Assembly: GCF_000953825.1 (NCBI RefSeq)
Contig: NZ_BBUL01000087.1
Location: 62,001-126,000, forward strand
Direction of reading: 5' to 3'
Length of the DNA: 64,000 nucleotides
DNA from: Cellvibrio sp. OA-2007
GTDB lineage: Bacteria; Pseudomonadota; Gammaproteobacteria; Pseudomonadales; Cellvibrionaceae
The notes under the pieces were generated by a model, which saw only the letters and a program-made list of their open reading frames with translations, had not been told where the DNA came from and made no database searches. Position 1 is the first letter of the stretch, and the number at the start of each line of letters is the position of its first letter. Shown one piece after another: positions 47,286 through 57,204 of the stretch. Both the position numbers and the translations under genes were made by a program.

Positions 47286-48130
47286 GATGATTCCCCTGTC
47301 GTTTTAAGTTCAGTGCTGGTAGCAGCGGGCAAAGGGTTTATGGTTTGGTGGGTGTAAACAGGTACGCCTTTAATAAACAGGCGCAGCGCTTGCCAATAAA
47401 TAGCAACAGGTACTTTTATTGCCATCCAAGGTTGCAATAAAAGTATTTTTTGCAATGCAGACTTTGACCAGGGTCGACGCTTGAGCGTGAGAGTTGCATC
47501 CATATGGCAAATTGATTGCTGTTCAGTGCAAGCAGATTGATCAGATACACTCACATGGTTTTCCATGTGCACAAGAACATGCTCTGCCGGTACCGAACTA
47601 ATCCATTGGTAGACCATATCGATTGGATTAAATGGCGACACATGAAATTGTTTATCAAATTGCGAATTTGCCTTACCGGTTTTCTCATTGCAATGAATAA
47701 GATAAGTATGCCGTTCATTCCAGGGTGTATTATTAACTTGAGCAAGAATCATTGCAGGCTGTTCGATATTTTCATTAAACAAGTAATACAGGGTTACCGG
47801 ATTAAAACAAAAACCGAAGATGCGTAAATTAGTCAGCATACGTACGGCACCATCGGGGCAGCTAATATTGCCAAAACTGCCCTGTGCCAATAGTTTATTG
47901 ACCTCAGCAATAACGGCATCCTTTAAAGGTACAAGCGGATCACCCAGAAAATCGGTGCGGCGAAAACTACCCAGATTCGCACGATTCAATGACCAGCCTG
48001 TCACCCCCTTGAACAACTCCGGCAACTCATCCAGATCGATATAAAATAAAGTCGATGCGTAGGTAAACTCGTGACGCTTTGGAAAAAAGCGCCGGTGCCG
48101 CAAATTGCCCTGATAAATTGCACTATGCAT
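47282..48130 (-). CDS. DUF1365 family protein
   Basis: A 282-residue protein of the DUF1365 family, recognised by its start (Gly-x-x-Arg-His-Arg-Arg-Phe-x-Pro-x-x-His-x-Phe), a central Phe-Gly-Phe-Cys-Phe-Asn-Pro-Val-Thr segment and a Lys-x-Phe-His-Val-Ser-Pro-Phe segment. It has no clear membrane helix or signal. The biochemical role is unknown, but the family is almost always encoded between an FAD oxidase and a cfa-like gene, as here. Confidence 0.88.
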   Translation of the reverse strand: MHSAIYQGNLRHRRFFPKRHEFTYASTLFYIDLDELPELFKGVTGWSLNRANLGSFRRTDFLGDPLVPLKDAVIAEVNKLLAQGSFGNISCPDGAVRMLTNLRIFGFCFNPVTLYYLFNENIEQPAMILAQVNNTPWNERHTYLIHCNEKTGKANSQFDKQFHVSPFNPIDMVYQWISSVPAEHVLVHMENHVSVSDQSACTEQQSICHMDATLTLKRRPWSKSALQKILLLQPWMAIKVPVAIYWQALRLFIKGVPVYTHQTINPLPAATSTELKTTGESS

Positions 48131-48163
48131 ATGAGCACCTGATATTCAACATTTTCTCATTCA

Positions 48164-49447
48164 CTACCAGATTTCTCCGAGCACTTCTGCCACACGAATC
48201 GCTGAGACCACGCCATCTTCGTGGAAACCATTGCGCCAATAGGCGCCGCAAAAATGTGTATGATTTTTTCCGCTGATTTCTGCCCAGCGCGCCTGCGCTG
48301 CGACAGATTCACGAGTAAACATGGGATGACTATAGTGATATTCGCCGTAAATTTTTTCCGGATCTATTGCATCGCCTGCATTGACCGAAACACAGAATAT
48401 TGTTGCCGAATTTAACTTTTGCAAAATATTCATGTTGTAAGTTAAGGCAGCATTTTCATTGACATGCCCTACGTCAGTCGCAGCTAAAAACATATAGTTC
48501 CAGCTTGCCCAACTGCGGCGCAATCTAGGCAGTAGGCGAATATCGCTATGCAATACCACTTGATTGGATTGATAGGGAATAGCGGAAAGAATGTCATATT
48601 CAGCGGGTGAGGGATCAACCAGCAGCTTTAACGCCTGATCGCTATGGCACGCAAAAATAACGTCATCGAAAAATTGTTGCCCGAAGCGAGCGGTAGTGAC
48701 GGCTACAGCGTCTAGATTGCGTTTGACATTAAGTACCGGGCAATTGGTATAAATTGTATTTTTATAGTTTTCGGTCAGCGGTCGCAAATACTGATGTGAA
48801 CCGCCTTTAATGGTGTACCACTGGGGTTGCTGTGTAACAGTCAGCAAGCCGTGATTATGAAAGAAGCGAATAAAAAATACCAACGGCATATTTGCCGCTG
48901 TATCCATAGGTGATGACCAAATCGCGGACACCATCGGCAAGATATAAAATCGAATAAATTTTTCGCTATAGCCCTGTAGCTCTAAATACTCTCCAAGTGT
49001 TTGCACTTCAGGAAGTGCATCATCTTTATAGAGTTGCGTGCAATCTGTATTAAATCGCACAATTTCTTTTAACATGCGCCAATGTTTTCTATCGAAGATG
49101 TTTTTCCGCTGCGCAAAAATTCCATTCAGGGATGTGCCGCTGTACTCAAAGCCGGTTTGCTGGCAGGCAACACTAAAACCCATTTCTGTTGACTGATAAG
49201 CTACCCCTAACTGGGCAAGCAGTTTTAAAAAGTTGGGATATGTGCGGTCATTAAACACAATAAAACCGGTATCGACCGCCAAATTACCTTCAGGTGCGGC
49301 AACGATTTTAGTTGCTGTATGGCCACCAATCTCATTGGCCGCCTCAAACACTGTCACGTCATGACTGCGCGACAACAAGTACCCGCTCAGCAACCCGCTG
49401 ATTCCTGAACCTATAATGGCAATTTTTTTTCGGGCAACTACTGTCAT
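48164..49447 (-). CDS. FAD-dependent amine-oxidase-like oxidoreductase
   Basis: A 427-residue flavoprotein with an N-terminal dinucleotide-binding motif (Gly-Ser-Gly-Ile-Ser-Gly, about 13-18, followed by a Val-Phe-Glu-Ala segment) and the amine oxidase/phytoene desaturase-like C-terminal domain (ending with Gly-Ala-Tyr-Trp-Arg-Asn-Gly-Phe-His-Glu-Asp-Gly). The family usually oxidises a lipid or a polyene in such clusters. The next gene, DUF1365, begins 33 bases on. Confidence 0.85.
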   Translation of the reverse strand: MTVVARKKIAIIGSGISGLLSGYLLSRSHDVTVFEAANEIGGHTATKIVAAPEGNLAVDTGFIVFNDRTYPNFLKLLAQLGVAYQSTEMGFSVACQQTGFEYSGTSLNGIFAQRKNIFDRKHWRMLKEIVRFNTDCTQLYKDDALPEVQTLGEYLELQGYSEKFIRFYILPMVSAIWSSPMDTAANMPLVFFIRFFHNHGLLTVTQQPQWYTIKGGSHQYLRPLTENYKNTIYTNCPVLNVKRNLDAVAVTTARFGQQFFDDVIFACHSDQALKLLVDPSPAEYDILSAIPYQSNQVVLHSDIRLLPRLRRSWASWNYMFLAATDVGHVNENAALTYNMNILQKLNSATIFCVSVNAGDAIDPEKIYGEYHYSHPMFTRESVAAQARWAEISGKNHTHFCGAYWRNGFHEDGVVSAIRVAEVLGEIW

Positions 49448-49492
49448 GCGTCAGCTCTTGATTAAATAAATTGAAAAATAAGGTGCAGTAAA

Positions 49493-50290
49493 TTAAACCT
49501 TGGCATTGCGCGATATTTTTTGCAACAACCACACCTGTGCACGCAATGGCAAGCACGCGATAGCATTCATCAGCCACACGAGAGGCCAAGGAAATTGCAC
49601 TAACCAATGACGCTTACTAATGCCGCGCATAATACGAATTGCAGCTTCCGCTGTTGTCTGTGCAAACGGCATTGGGAAATCGTTGCGCTCGGTGAGCGGG
49701 GTTTTAACAAAACCCGGGCGCACCAGGGTGATATCAATCTGCTCGTTAACCAAATCGACTCGCAGAGAATTAAATAAATATTCCACAGCCACCTTGGAAG
49801 CACCATAAGCTTGTGAGCGCGGCATAGGTAAAATACTGGCCATGCTGGATATGCCGACTAATTGCGCAGTCTGCGCGGATGATTTTTTTTCGTGCAGGAT
49901 TTTTTTACGCAGCAAAGGCAAACAAAACAACAGGCTGTTAACTGTGCCCTGCCAATTAATGGCCATTACTTTCTCAAACGGTTCGCGCGTCAGATGGTTT
50001 ACATCTACATATTCACAAGTGCCTGCATTTAAAATCGCAAGATCTAAAAATGGCACCTGCTGGCTGATCCACTCGCCTGCGCGTTGGCTGTCATCCGCAT
50101 CGGAAAGATCAACCCTCACCGCCACACAGCGCCCTGGAAATTGTTGCGTCAATTGCGCTAAAGGTTCTTCGGAACGTGCCAGCACAAACACTTTTGCCCC
50201 CTGCTTCAAATAGCACAGCGCCAACTCATAACCAATCCCGCTGGAGGCGCCGGTAATCAATACTGTGTAAGGCGCGGAATTGGCAGTCAT
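49493..50290 (-). CDS. short-chain dehydrogenase/reductase
   Basis: A 265-residue classical SDR: cofactor motif Thr-Gly-Ala-Ser-Ser-Gly-Ile-Gly (about 14-21), Asn-Ala-Gly in the usual place, and catalytic Tyr-x-x-x-Lys in Ala-Tyr-Gly-Ala-Ser-Lys. The C-terminus has a hydrophobic stretch (about 230-250) that could bind membrane. The substrate is unknown. It lies 12 bases after the photolyase gene. Confidence 0.87.
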   Translation of the reverse strand: MTANSAPYTVLITGASSGIGYELALCYLKQGAKVFVLARSEEPLAQLTQQFPGRCVAVRVDLSDADDSQRAGEWISQQVPFLDLAILNAGTCEYVDVNHLTREPFEKVMAINWQGTVNSLLFCLPLLRKKILHEKKSSAQTAQLVGISSMASILPMPRSQAYGASKVAVEYLFNSLRVDLVNEQIDITLVRPGFVKTPLTERNDFPMPFAQTTAEAAIRIMRGISKRHWLVQFPWPLVWLMNAIACLPLRAQVWLLQKISRNAKV

Positions 50291-50302
50291 AAATTAGCTC
50301 GG

Positions 50303-51724
50303 TTAATGTTTTATTGGCGGCAATTGTGCAAAAAGCGCGATGGTTTCTTTTCGGCTCGCACTCAAATCGACAATTGGGCGCGGGTAATTAGTCAATGCAG
50401 GCGGGTTGTGAATCTGTTTATTCGACAAATGCGCCAGCTCTGGAATCCATTTACGAATGAATTCGCCATTTGGATCAAAACGCTCAGACTGACTTACAGG
50501 ATTAAAAATACGAAAGTAAGGAGCGGCATCTGTACCCGTGGAAGCACTCCACTGCCAACCGCCATTGTTGGCTGCAAAATCGCCATCGATCAGCTGCGAC
50601 ATAAAATAATCTTCACCCCAGCGCCAATCGATTTGGCAATTCTTGGTTAAAAACATCGCGACAACCATACGCAATCGGTTATGCATCCAACCTGTCGCAT
50701 TCAATTGGCGCATCGCGGCATCAATAATCGGAATACCCGTTTTGCCTTCGCACCAGGCAGCAAATAAGGTTTTGTCATAACGCCAGGGAAAAGCTTCGGT
50801 GTGCGCTTGCATCGCTTTCCGCTTGCACACTTGGGGGTAATCCACCACCACATGCTGATAAAACTCGCGCCAGATTAATTCACTAAGCCAGCAGTTTGCC
50901 CCCGCATCACCACCATCCCACTCACCATGGGTGTAAGCGAGCACAGCAGCAACGGCTTGGCGAGGCGATAGTGAACCTATCGCAAAATACGGGGATAAAC
51001 TGGAGGTGCCATCAATAGCGGGAAAATCGCGCTGATCTTGGTAGCGCGCAATCGATGTTTCGATAAACCTATCCAAACGGCGATAGGCTTCATCTTCTCC
51101 GGCTGGCCAAAACACGGATAAATCGCGTAATTCGTGACCCGAAAATAATTGATCAATTTCATCAATCGAGGCAGAAGCCAGATTGGCAGGAGCCACTTGT
51201 TTAGCAGGCGCGGCCAATGGTTGCATCGCCACCGGCATTACTGTTTGCAACCATTTCTTTTTGAACGCAGTAAAAACTTTATAAGGATCGCCTTGGCCAT
51301 TGCGAATCATGCCCGGTGGCACAATACAGCGATCATGACAGCGTTTGACCAAAATGCCGTGATCGCGCAGCAATTGATTAACGGCGAGATCGCGATTTAA
51401 TTCATTGAGCGGATACTCCGCATTGAAATAGCAATACTCGGCTTTGACAGCCTGCGCAAGACGCAATAATTCCGGTGCTACTTCAGCGGGCTTTTGTACG
51501 CGAATAATTAACAGTGGAATATTCAGCGCGGCCAAATCTTTGATGATTATGTGCAAATGGCGACGCACAAAATCCAACTGAGCGGGTGCAATTGTATGCT
51601 GGTGAACGTAGGCATCACAGTGTACATAAACCGCTACAACTCCCTGCCCCAATTCGGCAGCTTTAAATAACGCGGGATTATCACGCACGCGTAAATCATG
51701 GCGCAGCCAAACTAATGCAGTCAT
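50303..51724 (-). CDS. phrB: deoxyribodipyrimidine photolyase
   Basis: Repairs UV-induced cyclobutane pyrimidine dimers using blue light. The 473-residue protein has the N-terminal antenna domain (Leu-Arg-His-Asp-Leu-Arg-Val-Arg-Asp-Asn near residue 10) and the C-terminal FAD domain with Trp-x-x-Asn-Asn-Gly-Gly-Trp-Gln-Trp-Ser-Ala-Ser-Thr-Gly-Thr-Asp-Ala. This is the class I CPD photolyase arrangement. The ATG overlaps the NTF2-like stop as ATGA. A light-repair enzyme inside a MerR-controlled lipid operon supports a light or oxidative trigger. Confidence 0.94.
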   Translation of the reverse strand: MTALVWLRHDLRVRDNPALFKAAELGQGVVAVYVHCDAYVHQHTIAPAQLDFVRRHLHIIIKDLAALNIPLLIIRVQKPAEVAPELLRLAQAVKAEYCYFNAEYPLNELNRDLAVNQLLRDHGILVKRCHDRCIVPPGMIRNGQGDPYKVFTAFKKKWLQTVMPVAMQPLAAPAKQVAPANLASASIDEIDQLFSGHELRDLSVFWPAGEDEAYRRLDRFIETSIARYQDQRDFPAIDGTSSLSPYFAIGSLSPRQAVAAVLAYTHGEWDGGDAGANCWLSELIWREFYQHVVVDYPQVCKRKAMQAHTEAFPWRYDKTLFAAWCEGKTGIPIIDAAMRQLNATGWMHNRLRMVVAMFLTKNCQIDWRWGEDYFMSQLIDGDFAANNGGWQWSASTGTDAAPYFRIFNPVSQSERFDPNGEFIRKWIPELAHLSNKQIHNPPALTNYPRPIVDLSASRKETIALFAQLPPIKH

Positions 51725-52155
51725 TTGGCGCCTACTTTTTTCTTTATTTGGCGAATGGCAAAACCCATCACCGGAATATGTTCATACAGCATAGAGCCTG
51801 CGTCAAAATAATCCCTGTGGTAATAGACTTTATCGTTGAATAACAGGTGAGTATTACCGGTCAATTCCAGCAGTTGGCCGCCCGCTAATTTGCTATGGCG
51901 ATAATGCATAGTCCAGAACAATACTGCTTCACCGCGCGCAGTCATTTCCATGGAGTGATGAAACTCAAAACGGCACTCCATTAAATTACTCATCATGGCT
52001 GCATAATATGAGGTGAGATTACCGAGCCCATTGACCGCATGTAAGGGATCGCGAAATTGAATGTCATCGCTGTAGATTTCACCCAGAGTGTTAAGAATTT
52101 TTTTATCAAAACGCAAGTACAAATTACGTACTTTTTGCGGAACTGTCAGCGCCAT
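51721..52155 (-). CDS. nuclear transport factor 2-like (SnoaL-type) protein
   Basis: A 144-residue protein with the cone-shaped NTF2/SnoaL fold: the opening helix and Tyr-x-Asp-Asp-Ile-x-Phe-x-Asp-Pro segment, then curved beta strands. A pocket ligand or enzymatic role is possible but not defined. It sits nine bases after the regulator gene and overlaps the photolyase start by four bases, a position seen in similar photolyase operons. Confidence 0.82.
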   Translation of the reverse strand: MALTVPQKVRNLYLRFDKKILNTLGEIYSDDIQFRDPLHAVNGLGNLTSYYAAMMSNLMECRFEFHHSMEMTARGEAVLFWTMHYRHSKLAGGQLLELTGNTHLLFNDKVYYHRDYFDAGSMLYEHIPVMGFAIRQIKKKVGAK

Positions 52156-52164
52156 AAAAATGAC

Positions 52165-53079
52165 TTATCCCTTTAGTAATTGATTTATTGTGACCAATAC
52201 TTGTTGTTGGTTATCGCAAGGACGAACGCCTGTAGCAAGTTCAGGTGATAGAGCAGGAACGAGACGTACCGCATTCCCAACTAACACAACAGGCATGGCA
52301 GAAAAACTCCGCCATAAACTCAAGTGTAGTTGTAGCTCGCTGGTATTGACGGCTTCGCCACCCATAATTACCAATATTTTTGCTTTAAATGCTTCCGCAC
52401 AGAGCAGCGATTCTTTTGCTCCCAAATAGCCTAGATAGTCCGCGTTATGCTGATTCACCAACAAACCATAGGTTAATAGCAGCGGCACCAATAGCTCCTC
52501 ATCTGGCGTTGCAGACAAAACCAGAATTTTTTCCCCATTGGCCGCTTGCCGCTGGCGATTCTGCGAAGCTTGAACATATTCCTGTAATACTGCGGTAAAA
52601 AATGCGCGCCGCATTGGTCTGCCCGGTTCATCACCCTGCAAATCCACCAGCAACGGTAACAACAAATAATCAGCAATCATCGGGCTTGGGTAAAGCGCAA
52701 AAGTGTCTTCAATTAATCGTTCAAGTTGGTTGCGATTAAATGCGGTGATTGCTGTTTGAATTTGCTGCGCCAATTCCAGCCAGATTGAATCTATCTGCGG
52801 CATTGACTCTCCGCGCTGTTCATCAGCAAGCAATGCCTTTACTTTGCTGATTGCCAAACCGCGCCCGAGCCATAACTGGATTTCTTTTACGCGCTCGATA
52901 TCGGCGCGGCTATACAATCTATGGCCTTTGGTGGTTCTCTGCGGAATTAGTAAGCCGTAACGACGCTCCCACGCACGCAAGGTAACGGTATTAACGCCAG
53001 TCTCACGAGAGATTTCGCGAATCGGCAACCGGTCTTCAACCAGCGCCTCATCAACTTCGAGATCGACAACACGATTCAT
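52165..53079 (-). CDS. MerR-family transcriptional regulator (LitR/CarH-like, class II)
   Basis: A 304-residue regulator. The N-terminal MerR DNA-binding domain (about 18-85) includes Glu-Thr-Gly-Val-Asn-Thr-Val-Thr-Leu-Arg-Ala-Trp-Glu-Arg-Arg-Tyr-Gly-Leu. The C-terminal 200 residues match the helical and Rossmann-like B12-binding region of LitR/CarH proteins, but I do not see the Asp/Glu-x-His-x-x-Gly motif that holds cobalamin, as in class II LitR proteins that work without direct B12 sensing. The ATG at 53079 overlaps the upstream TGA by one base. It probably represses this operon through the sites at 54047-54112; the inducer is unknown. Confidence 0.82.
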   Translation of the reverse strand: MNRVVDLEVDEALVEDRLPIREISRETGVNTVTLRAWERRYGLLIPQRTTKGHRLYSRADIERVKEIQLWLGRGLAISKVKALLADEQRGESMPQIDSIWLELAQQIQTAITAFNRNQLERLIEDTFALYPSPMIADYLLLPLLVDLQGDEPGRPMRRAFFTAVLQEYVQASQNRQRQAANGEKILVLSATPDEELLVPLLLTYGLLVNQHNADYLGYLGAKESLLCAEAFKAKILVIMGGEAVNTSELQLHLSLWRSFSAMPVVLVGNAVRLVPALSPELATGVRPCDNQQQVLVTINQLLKG

Positions 53080-54038
53080 CACGCACTCTCAACAATGTGA
53101 TTACGTATACCGAGCCGCTCTGGATGCGGCGCCCAAAATGTTTGCGCCTTTAAATAGGGATTATCGAGCTTCAACAAATGATGTTTCAGCAGTGTCAGTG
53201 GCACTACCAACGGCACCATACCCGCTTTGTAAGAATCTATTAGCTGCGATAACTCTTGTTTATCTTGTGTGTTCAAATATTCTTTTAAATATCCCCGCAA
53301 ATGCATAATCGCATTGGTATTGCCTTTACGCGTTGCGTGGTGCGACAGTGCGGCCATAAACAAACGAAAAAATTCATCGCTACTTTCCTGAATATCGCGG
53401 CCGGAAAGGTTCGACAAATAACGACCAATCGAAAAATAACTAGGCACATGGTGCGCCATGACCTGGTATTTATAGCGGGAGTAAAACTCGATGAGTTTTT
53501 TAGCGGTAGGCGCGCTGGCAACATTGGTTTTAAAGTCGTGATAGGCAAATACACGGGCGAGAAAATTATCGCGCAAGCCCGTATCGTTTAAACGCCCGGC
53601 TTCTTCTACCGGCAGCAAAGGCATCAACTCCATCAAGCGTTGCGCATAGGCACCACGACCACGATGGTCGGCGGTATAGCCATTGGTGCGATAGCGCTTC
53701 ATGCCAAAAACACCGCAGCTGGGTGACTTTTGCATAAATACATAACCGCAAATATCAGGCATTGCCGCCACGGCTAGCTCAGCTTGCTCAACCAAGGCAT
53801 CAGTAACATCCAGCTCCGGGTTGTCGATACCACGCACACGGGTTTCATCACCCATCATCACCAAACGTATAGGTTTACGCGGAATCCCTAAGCCAATCGC
53901 CACTTCTGGGCAGACAGGGCGAAACTCAACGTAATCACTGAGCACATCGGTCAAATAACGATTGTGCTTGTGTCCGCCATCAAAACGAACCTGCTCACCG
54001 AGCAAACACTGGCTAACACCAAGAGGAATTTTGCTCAT
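53079..54038 (-). CDS. DUF523 and DUF1722 fusion protein
   Basis: A 319-residue protein. The N-terminal half (about 5-150) is DUF523, with conserved cysteines (Ser-Gln-Cys-Leu-Leu-Gly, then a Pro-Val-Cys-Pro-Glu segment, and Lys-Ser-Pro-Ser-Cys-Gly) that may bind a metal cluster. The second half (about 180-310) is DUF1722 (YbgA-like), with Lys-Tyr-Gln-Val-Met-Ala-His. The fusion is known in pseudomonads, where it lies next to a MerR regulator and photolyase. I chose the ATG at 54038; an upstream Met in frame lacks support. First gene of the operon. Confidence 0.87.
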   Translation of the reverse strand: MSKIPLGVSQCLLGEQVRFDGGHKHNRYLTDVLSDYVEFRPVCPEVAIGLGIPRKPIRLVMMGDETRVRGIDNPELDVTDALVEQAELAVAAMPDICGYVFMQKSPSCGVFGMKRYRTNGYTADHRGRGAYAQRLMELMPLLPVEEAGRLNDTGLRDNFLARVFAYHDFKTNVASAPTAKKLIEFYSRYKYQVMAHHVPSYFSIGRYLSNLSGRDIQESSDEFFRLFMAALSHHATRKGNTNAIMHLRGYLKEYLNTQDKQELSQLIDSYKAGMVPLVVPLTLLKHHLLKLDNPYLKAQTFWAPHPERLGIRNHIVESA

Positions 54039-54046
54039 ACAAAACC

Positions 54047-54070
54047 TATACAATTGATTGATGATGTATA
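54047..54070 (-). promoter_or_regulatory. operator 1 (TATACA-N12-TGTATA)
   Basis: TATACA (54047-54052) and TGTATA (54065-54070) with a 12-base spacer. The TGTATA half coincides with the likely minus-strand -10 box (TATACA), with TTGTAT at 54095-54090 as -35 and a 19-base spacer between them, as in MerR-controlled promoters. It resembles the operator described for LitR-type MerR regulators. Confidence 0.65.
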
Positions 54071-54088
54071 AGTTTTACACCACAAACT

Positions 54089-54112
54089 TATACAAAGCAA
54101 ATAATATGTACA
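54089..54112 (-). promoter_or_regulatory. operator 2 (TATACA-N12-TGTACA)
   Basis: TATACA (54089-54094) and TGTACA (54107-54112), again with a 12-base spacer, 42 bases from operator 1 (half-site to half-site). It covers the candidate -35 region. The inner halves of the two sites also form a 30-base inverted repeat (11-base arms TGTATAAGTTT and AAACTTATACA). Confidence 0.65.
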
Positions 54113-54190
54113 ACATTTCGAGAAGGAGATTAAAAAAGGAAGGGTGAGCAAGCCTTACAGTTAGCACTAGGCTGAGCAGGTAACAAATTG

Positions 54191-54226
54191 ATTTAAAATA
54201 AAAAAGCCGAGCTTTCGCCCGGCTTT
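54191..54226 (-). terminator. Rho-independent terminator of cysB
   Basis: AAAGCCGAGC (54203-54212) and GCCCGGCTTT (54217-54226) pair over ten bases with one G-U, closed by a GAAA tetraloop on the minus-strand RNA, followed by T-rich sequence. It lies 15 bases after the cysB stop. Confidence 0.9.
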
Positions 54227-54240
54227 CAATGATCAATGCA

Positions 54241-55305
<1,065 letters not shown>

Positions 55306-55499
55306 TTAATTTATTCATTCAAAGAATAGAACAACGTGCCGACCTGTGCCCAGCATTATGATTTGTGCTACAAGCCGACCTTGTTACAACTTTAGACTAT
55401 ATCCCGAAAATTCAAAGTTTTTGGCGAGGGAATATTACAAAAACAACAAAAACCAAGCGAATCACAGCCTATATTGGATATAAGTTGCCTGCCAGCCCC

Positions 55500-56405
55500 T
55501 CATGATTTAGGGCGATTAGCGATTCCATGAGGCACATGACCTGTAGCAACATGCTCACGAGCTGACTCGCAATGCATTGGCTGATCGTCAAAAAACACAT
55601 CGGCCCCATAGGCTTTAAGGAAAGTGCCTTTTGAAAGCCCCCCCAAAAACAACGACTCATCAATCCGGATATTCCAGGCGCGCAACGTGCGTATCACCCG
55701 CTCATGAGCTGGAGCCGAACGCGCAGTCACTAATGCAGTACGAATCGGGCAGTTCTCACCGAACTCTGTTTGCAACAGATGCAGCGCTGCCAAAAAATGT
55801 TTAAATGGACCACCGCTCAGCGGTTGTTTAGCTGATGCCTTTTCACTTTGCGTAAAGGCCGAAAGCCCCTGTGATTTATAAATTTGCTCGGCTTCATCTG
55901 AAAAAATAACCGCATCGCCATCAAATGCAAAACGCAATTCCTCCTCATTATCGACCTGATTATTCGAGGCAATTAGTGTGGCCGCTGCCATGCCATGGTC
56001 AAGCGCCTGCCGAACATCATCCGGCTCTGTCGAGAGGAATAAATGGCAACCAAACGCCGAGGCATAACGATAAGGGGATGTGCCACCACAAAACGCGGCG
56101 CGGCTAATTTTTAAACCATAATGTTCAACTGAATTGAACACGCGCAAGCCGGTGTCCGCGCTATTGCGCGACAACAAAATTACTTCAACACGCGGCTCAT
56201 CACCCAAACGTTCATTGAGGCGCAATAATTTTTTGACCAAGGGAAATGCATCACCCGGTGCGAGAATTTCGTCTTCATGGTCAATTTGATATTGCGCATA
56301 GGCCGCCAAGCCTTGATTAACATAGACCTGATGACTCTCATCCAAATTGAACAACGCACGGGATGAAATCGCTATGACAAGTTTATCGCCGAAACCATTA
56401 GGCAT
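55500..56405 (-). CDS. 5'-nucleotidase (NT5C1-like family)
   Basis: A 301-residue protein of the bacterial/cytosolic 5'-nucleotidase family (PF06189). It has an early Ile-Ser-Ser-Arg-Ala-Leu-Phe-Asn-Leu-Asp segment, a Leu-Leu-Ser-Arg-Asn-Ser-Ala-Asp segment (about 78-85), and a HAD-like Phe-Asp-Gly-Asp-Ala-Val-Ile-Phe-Ser-Asp-Glu-Ala-Glu stretch near 163-175. It should dephosphorylate nucleoside monophosphates. I use the ATG at 56405 with GGAGAG eight bases upstream, rather than a TTG two codons earlier. The amidohydrolase gene ends 22 bases upstream. Confidence 0.87.
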   Translation of the reverse strand: MPNGFGDKLVIAISSRALFNLDESHQVYVNQGLAAYAQYQIDHEDEILAPGDAFPLVKKLLRLNERLGDEPRVEVILLSRNSADTGLRVFNSVEHYGLKISRAAFCGGTSPYRYASAFGCHLFLSTEPDDVRQALDHGMAAATLIASNNQVDNEEELRFAFDGDAVIFSDEAEQIYKSQGLSAFTQSEKASAKQPLSGGPFKHFLAALHLLQTEFGENCPIRTALVTARSAPAHERVIRTLRAWNIRIDESLFLGGLSKGTFLKAYGADVFFDDQPMHCESAREHVATGHVPHGIANRPKS

Positions 56406-56427
56406 GATCAATACTCTCCATTACCAC

Positions 56428-57204
56428 TCAAATTGAATGCTGCAATATAAACTCATCCGCATCCAAATAGGCGGGAAATTTTTCGCGATATTCGGTTAAC
56501 TTTTCCGCATACAATTCTACCGTTATTAATTCGGCTTCCTGACTTGTAGCAATTAACTCCCCCGCTGGACCGTAAACGCTGGAATCACCGGCATAATGCT
56601 GCTCTGCTTCGTCCATGCCCACACGATTGACGCCAAGAATGTAGCTCAAATTTTCTATCGCGCGCGCTTGCAATAACCGATTCCAATGCAGGGCGCGTAC
56701 ACTCGGCCAGTTGGCAACATAAAGTGCAAGATCGTAATCGTTGCGATTGCGACTCCACACGGGGAAGCGCAGGTCATAACAAATTAATGGCAACACACGC
56801 CAACCATTAATCTCGACTAGCACCCGCTCTTTGCCCATCGCATAACGAGTATGTTCGCCCGCCATACGGAATAGATGACGCTTATCGTATTCGGTATAAC
56901 TACCGTCGGGGCGCATCCACACTAAACGATTAAAATACTGCTCGCCATCCTTTACAACCAAGCTGCCCGTAACAACAGCGTCGTGTTTAGCTGCCTGTTG
57001 TTGCATCCACTGATAGGCGCGGCCGCCCTCAACTTCTGCATAATTGCGCGCGCCGGCGCAGAACCCGGTGGTGAAAACTTCGGGCAATACAATCAAGTCT
57101 GTTTTAGTAATTGCCGTCATCGATTGGGCAAACACATCGAGATTATGCTGTGGATCATTAGGCACTATAACTTGCTGCACCAGCGTAACAGTCAAATTAT
57201 TCAT
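56428..57204 (-). CDS. nitrilase-superfamily omega-amidase (YafV-like)
   Basis: A 258-residue carbon-nitrogen hydrolase. The Glu-Lys-Cys triad is present: Glu42 in Leu-Pro-Glu-Val-Phe, Lys108 in Tyr-Asp-Lys-Arg-His-Leu-Phe, and Cys142 in Ile-Cys-Tyr-Asp-Leu-Arg-Phe. The short length and these motifs fit the YafV/Nit2 group, which hydrolyses alpha-ketoglutaramate and related omega-amides. The PatB/MalY-like enzyme at 8226 is too far away to be a partner. The gene overlaps the MFS permease by eight bases. Confidence 0.88.
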   Translation of the reverse strand: MNNLTVTLVQQVIVPNDPQHNLDVFAQSMTAITKTDLIVLPEVFTTGFCAGARNYAEVEGGRAYQWMQQQAAKHDAVVTGSLVVKDGEQYFNRLVWMRPDGSYTEYDKRHLFRMAGEHTRYAMGKERVLVEINGWRVLPLICYDLRFPVWSRNRNDYDLALYVANWPSVRALHWNRLLQARAIENLSYILGVNRVGMDEAEQHYAGDSSVYGPAGELIATSQEAELITVELYAEKLTEYREKFPAYLDADEFILQHSI

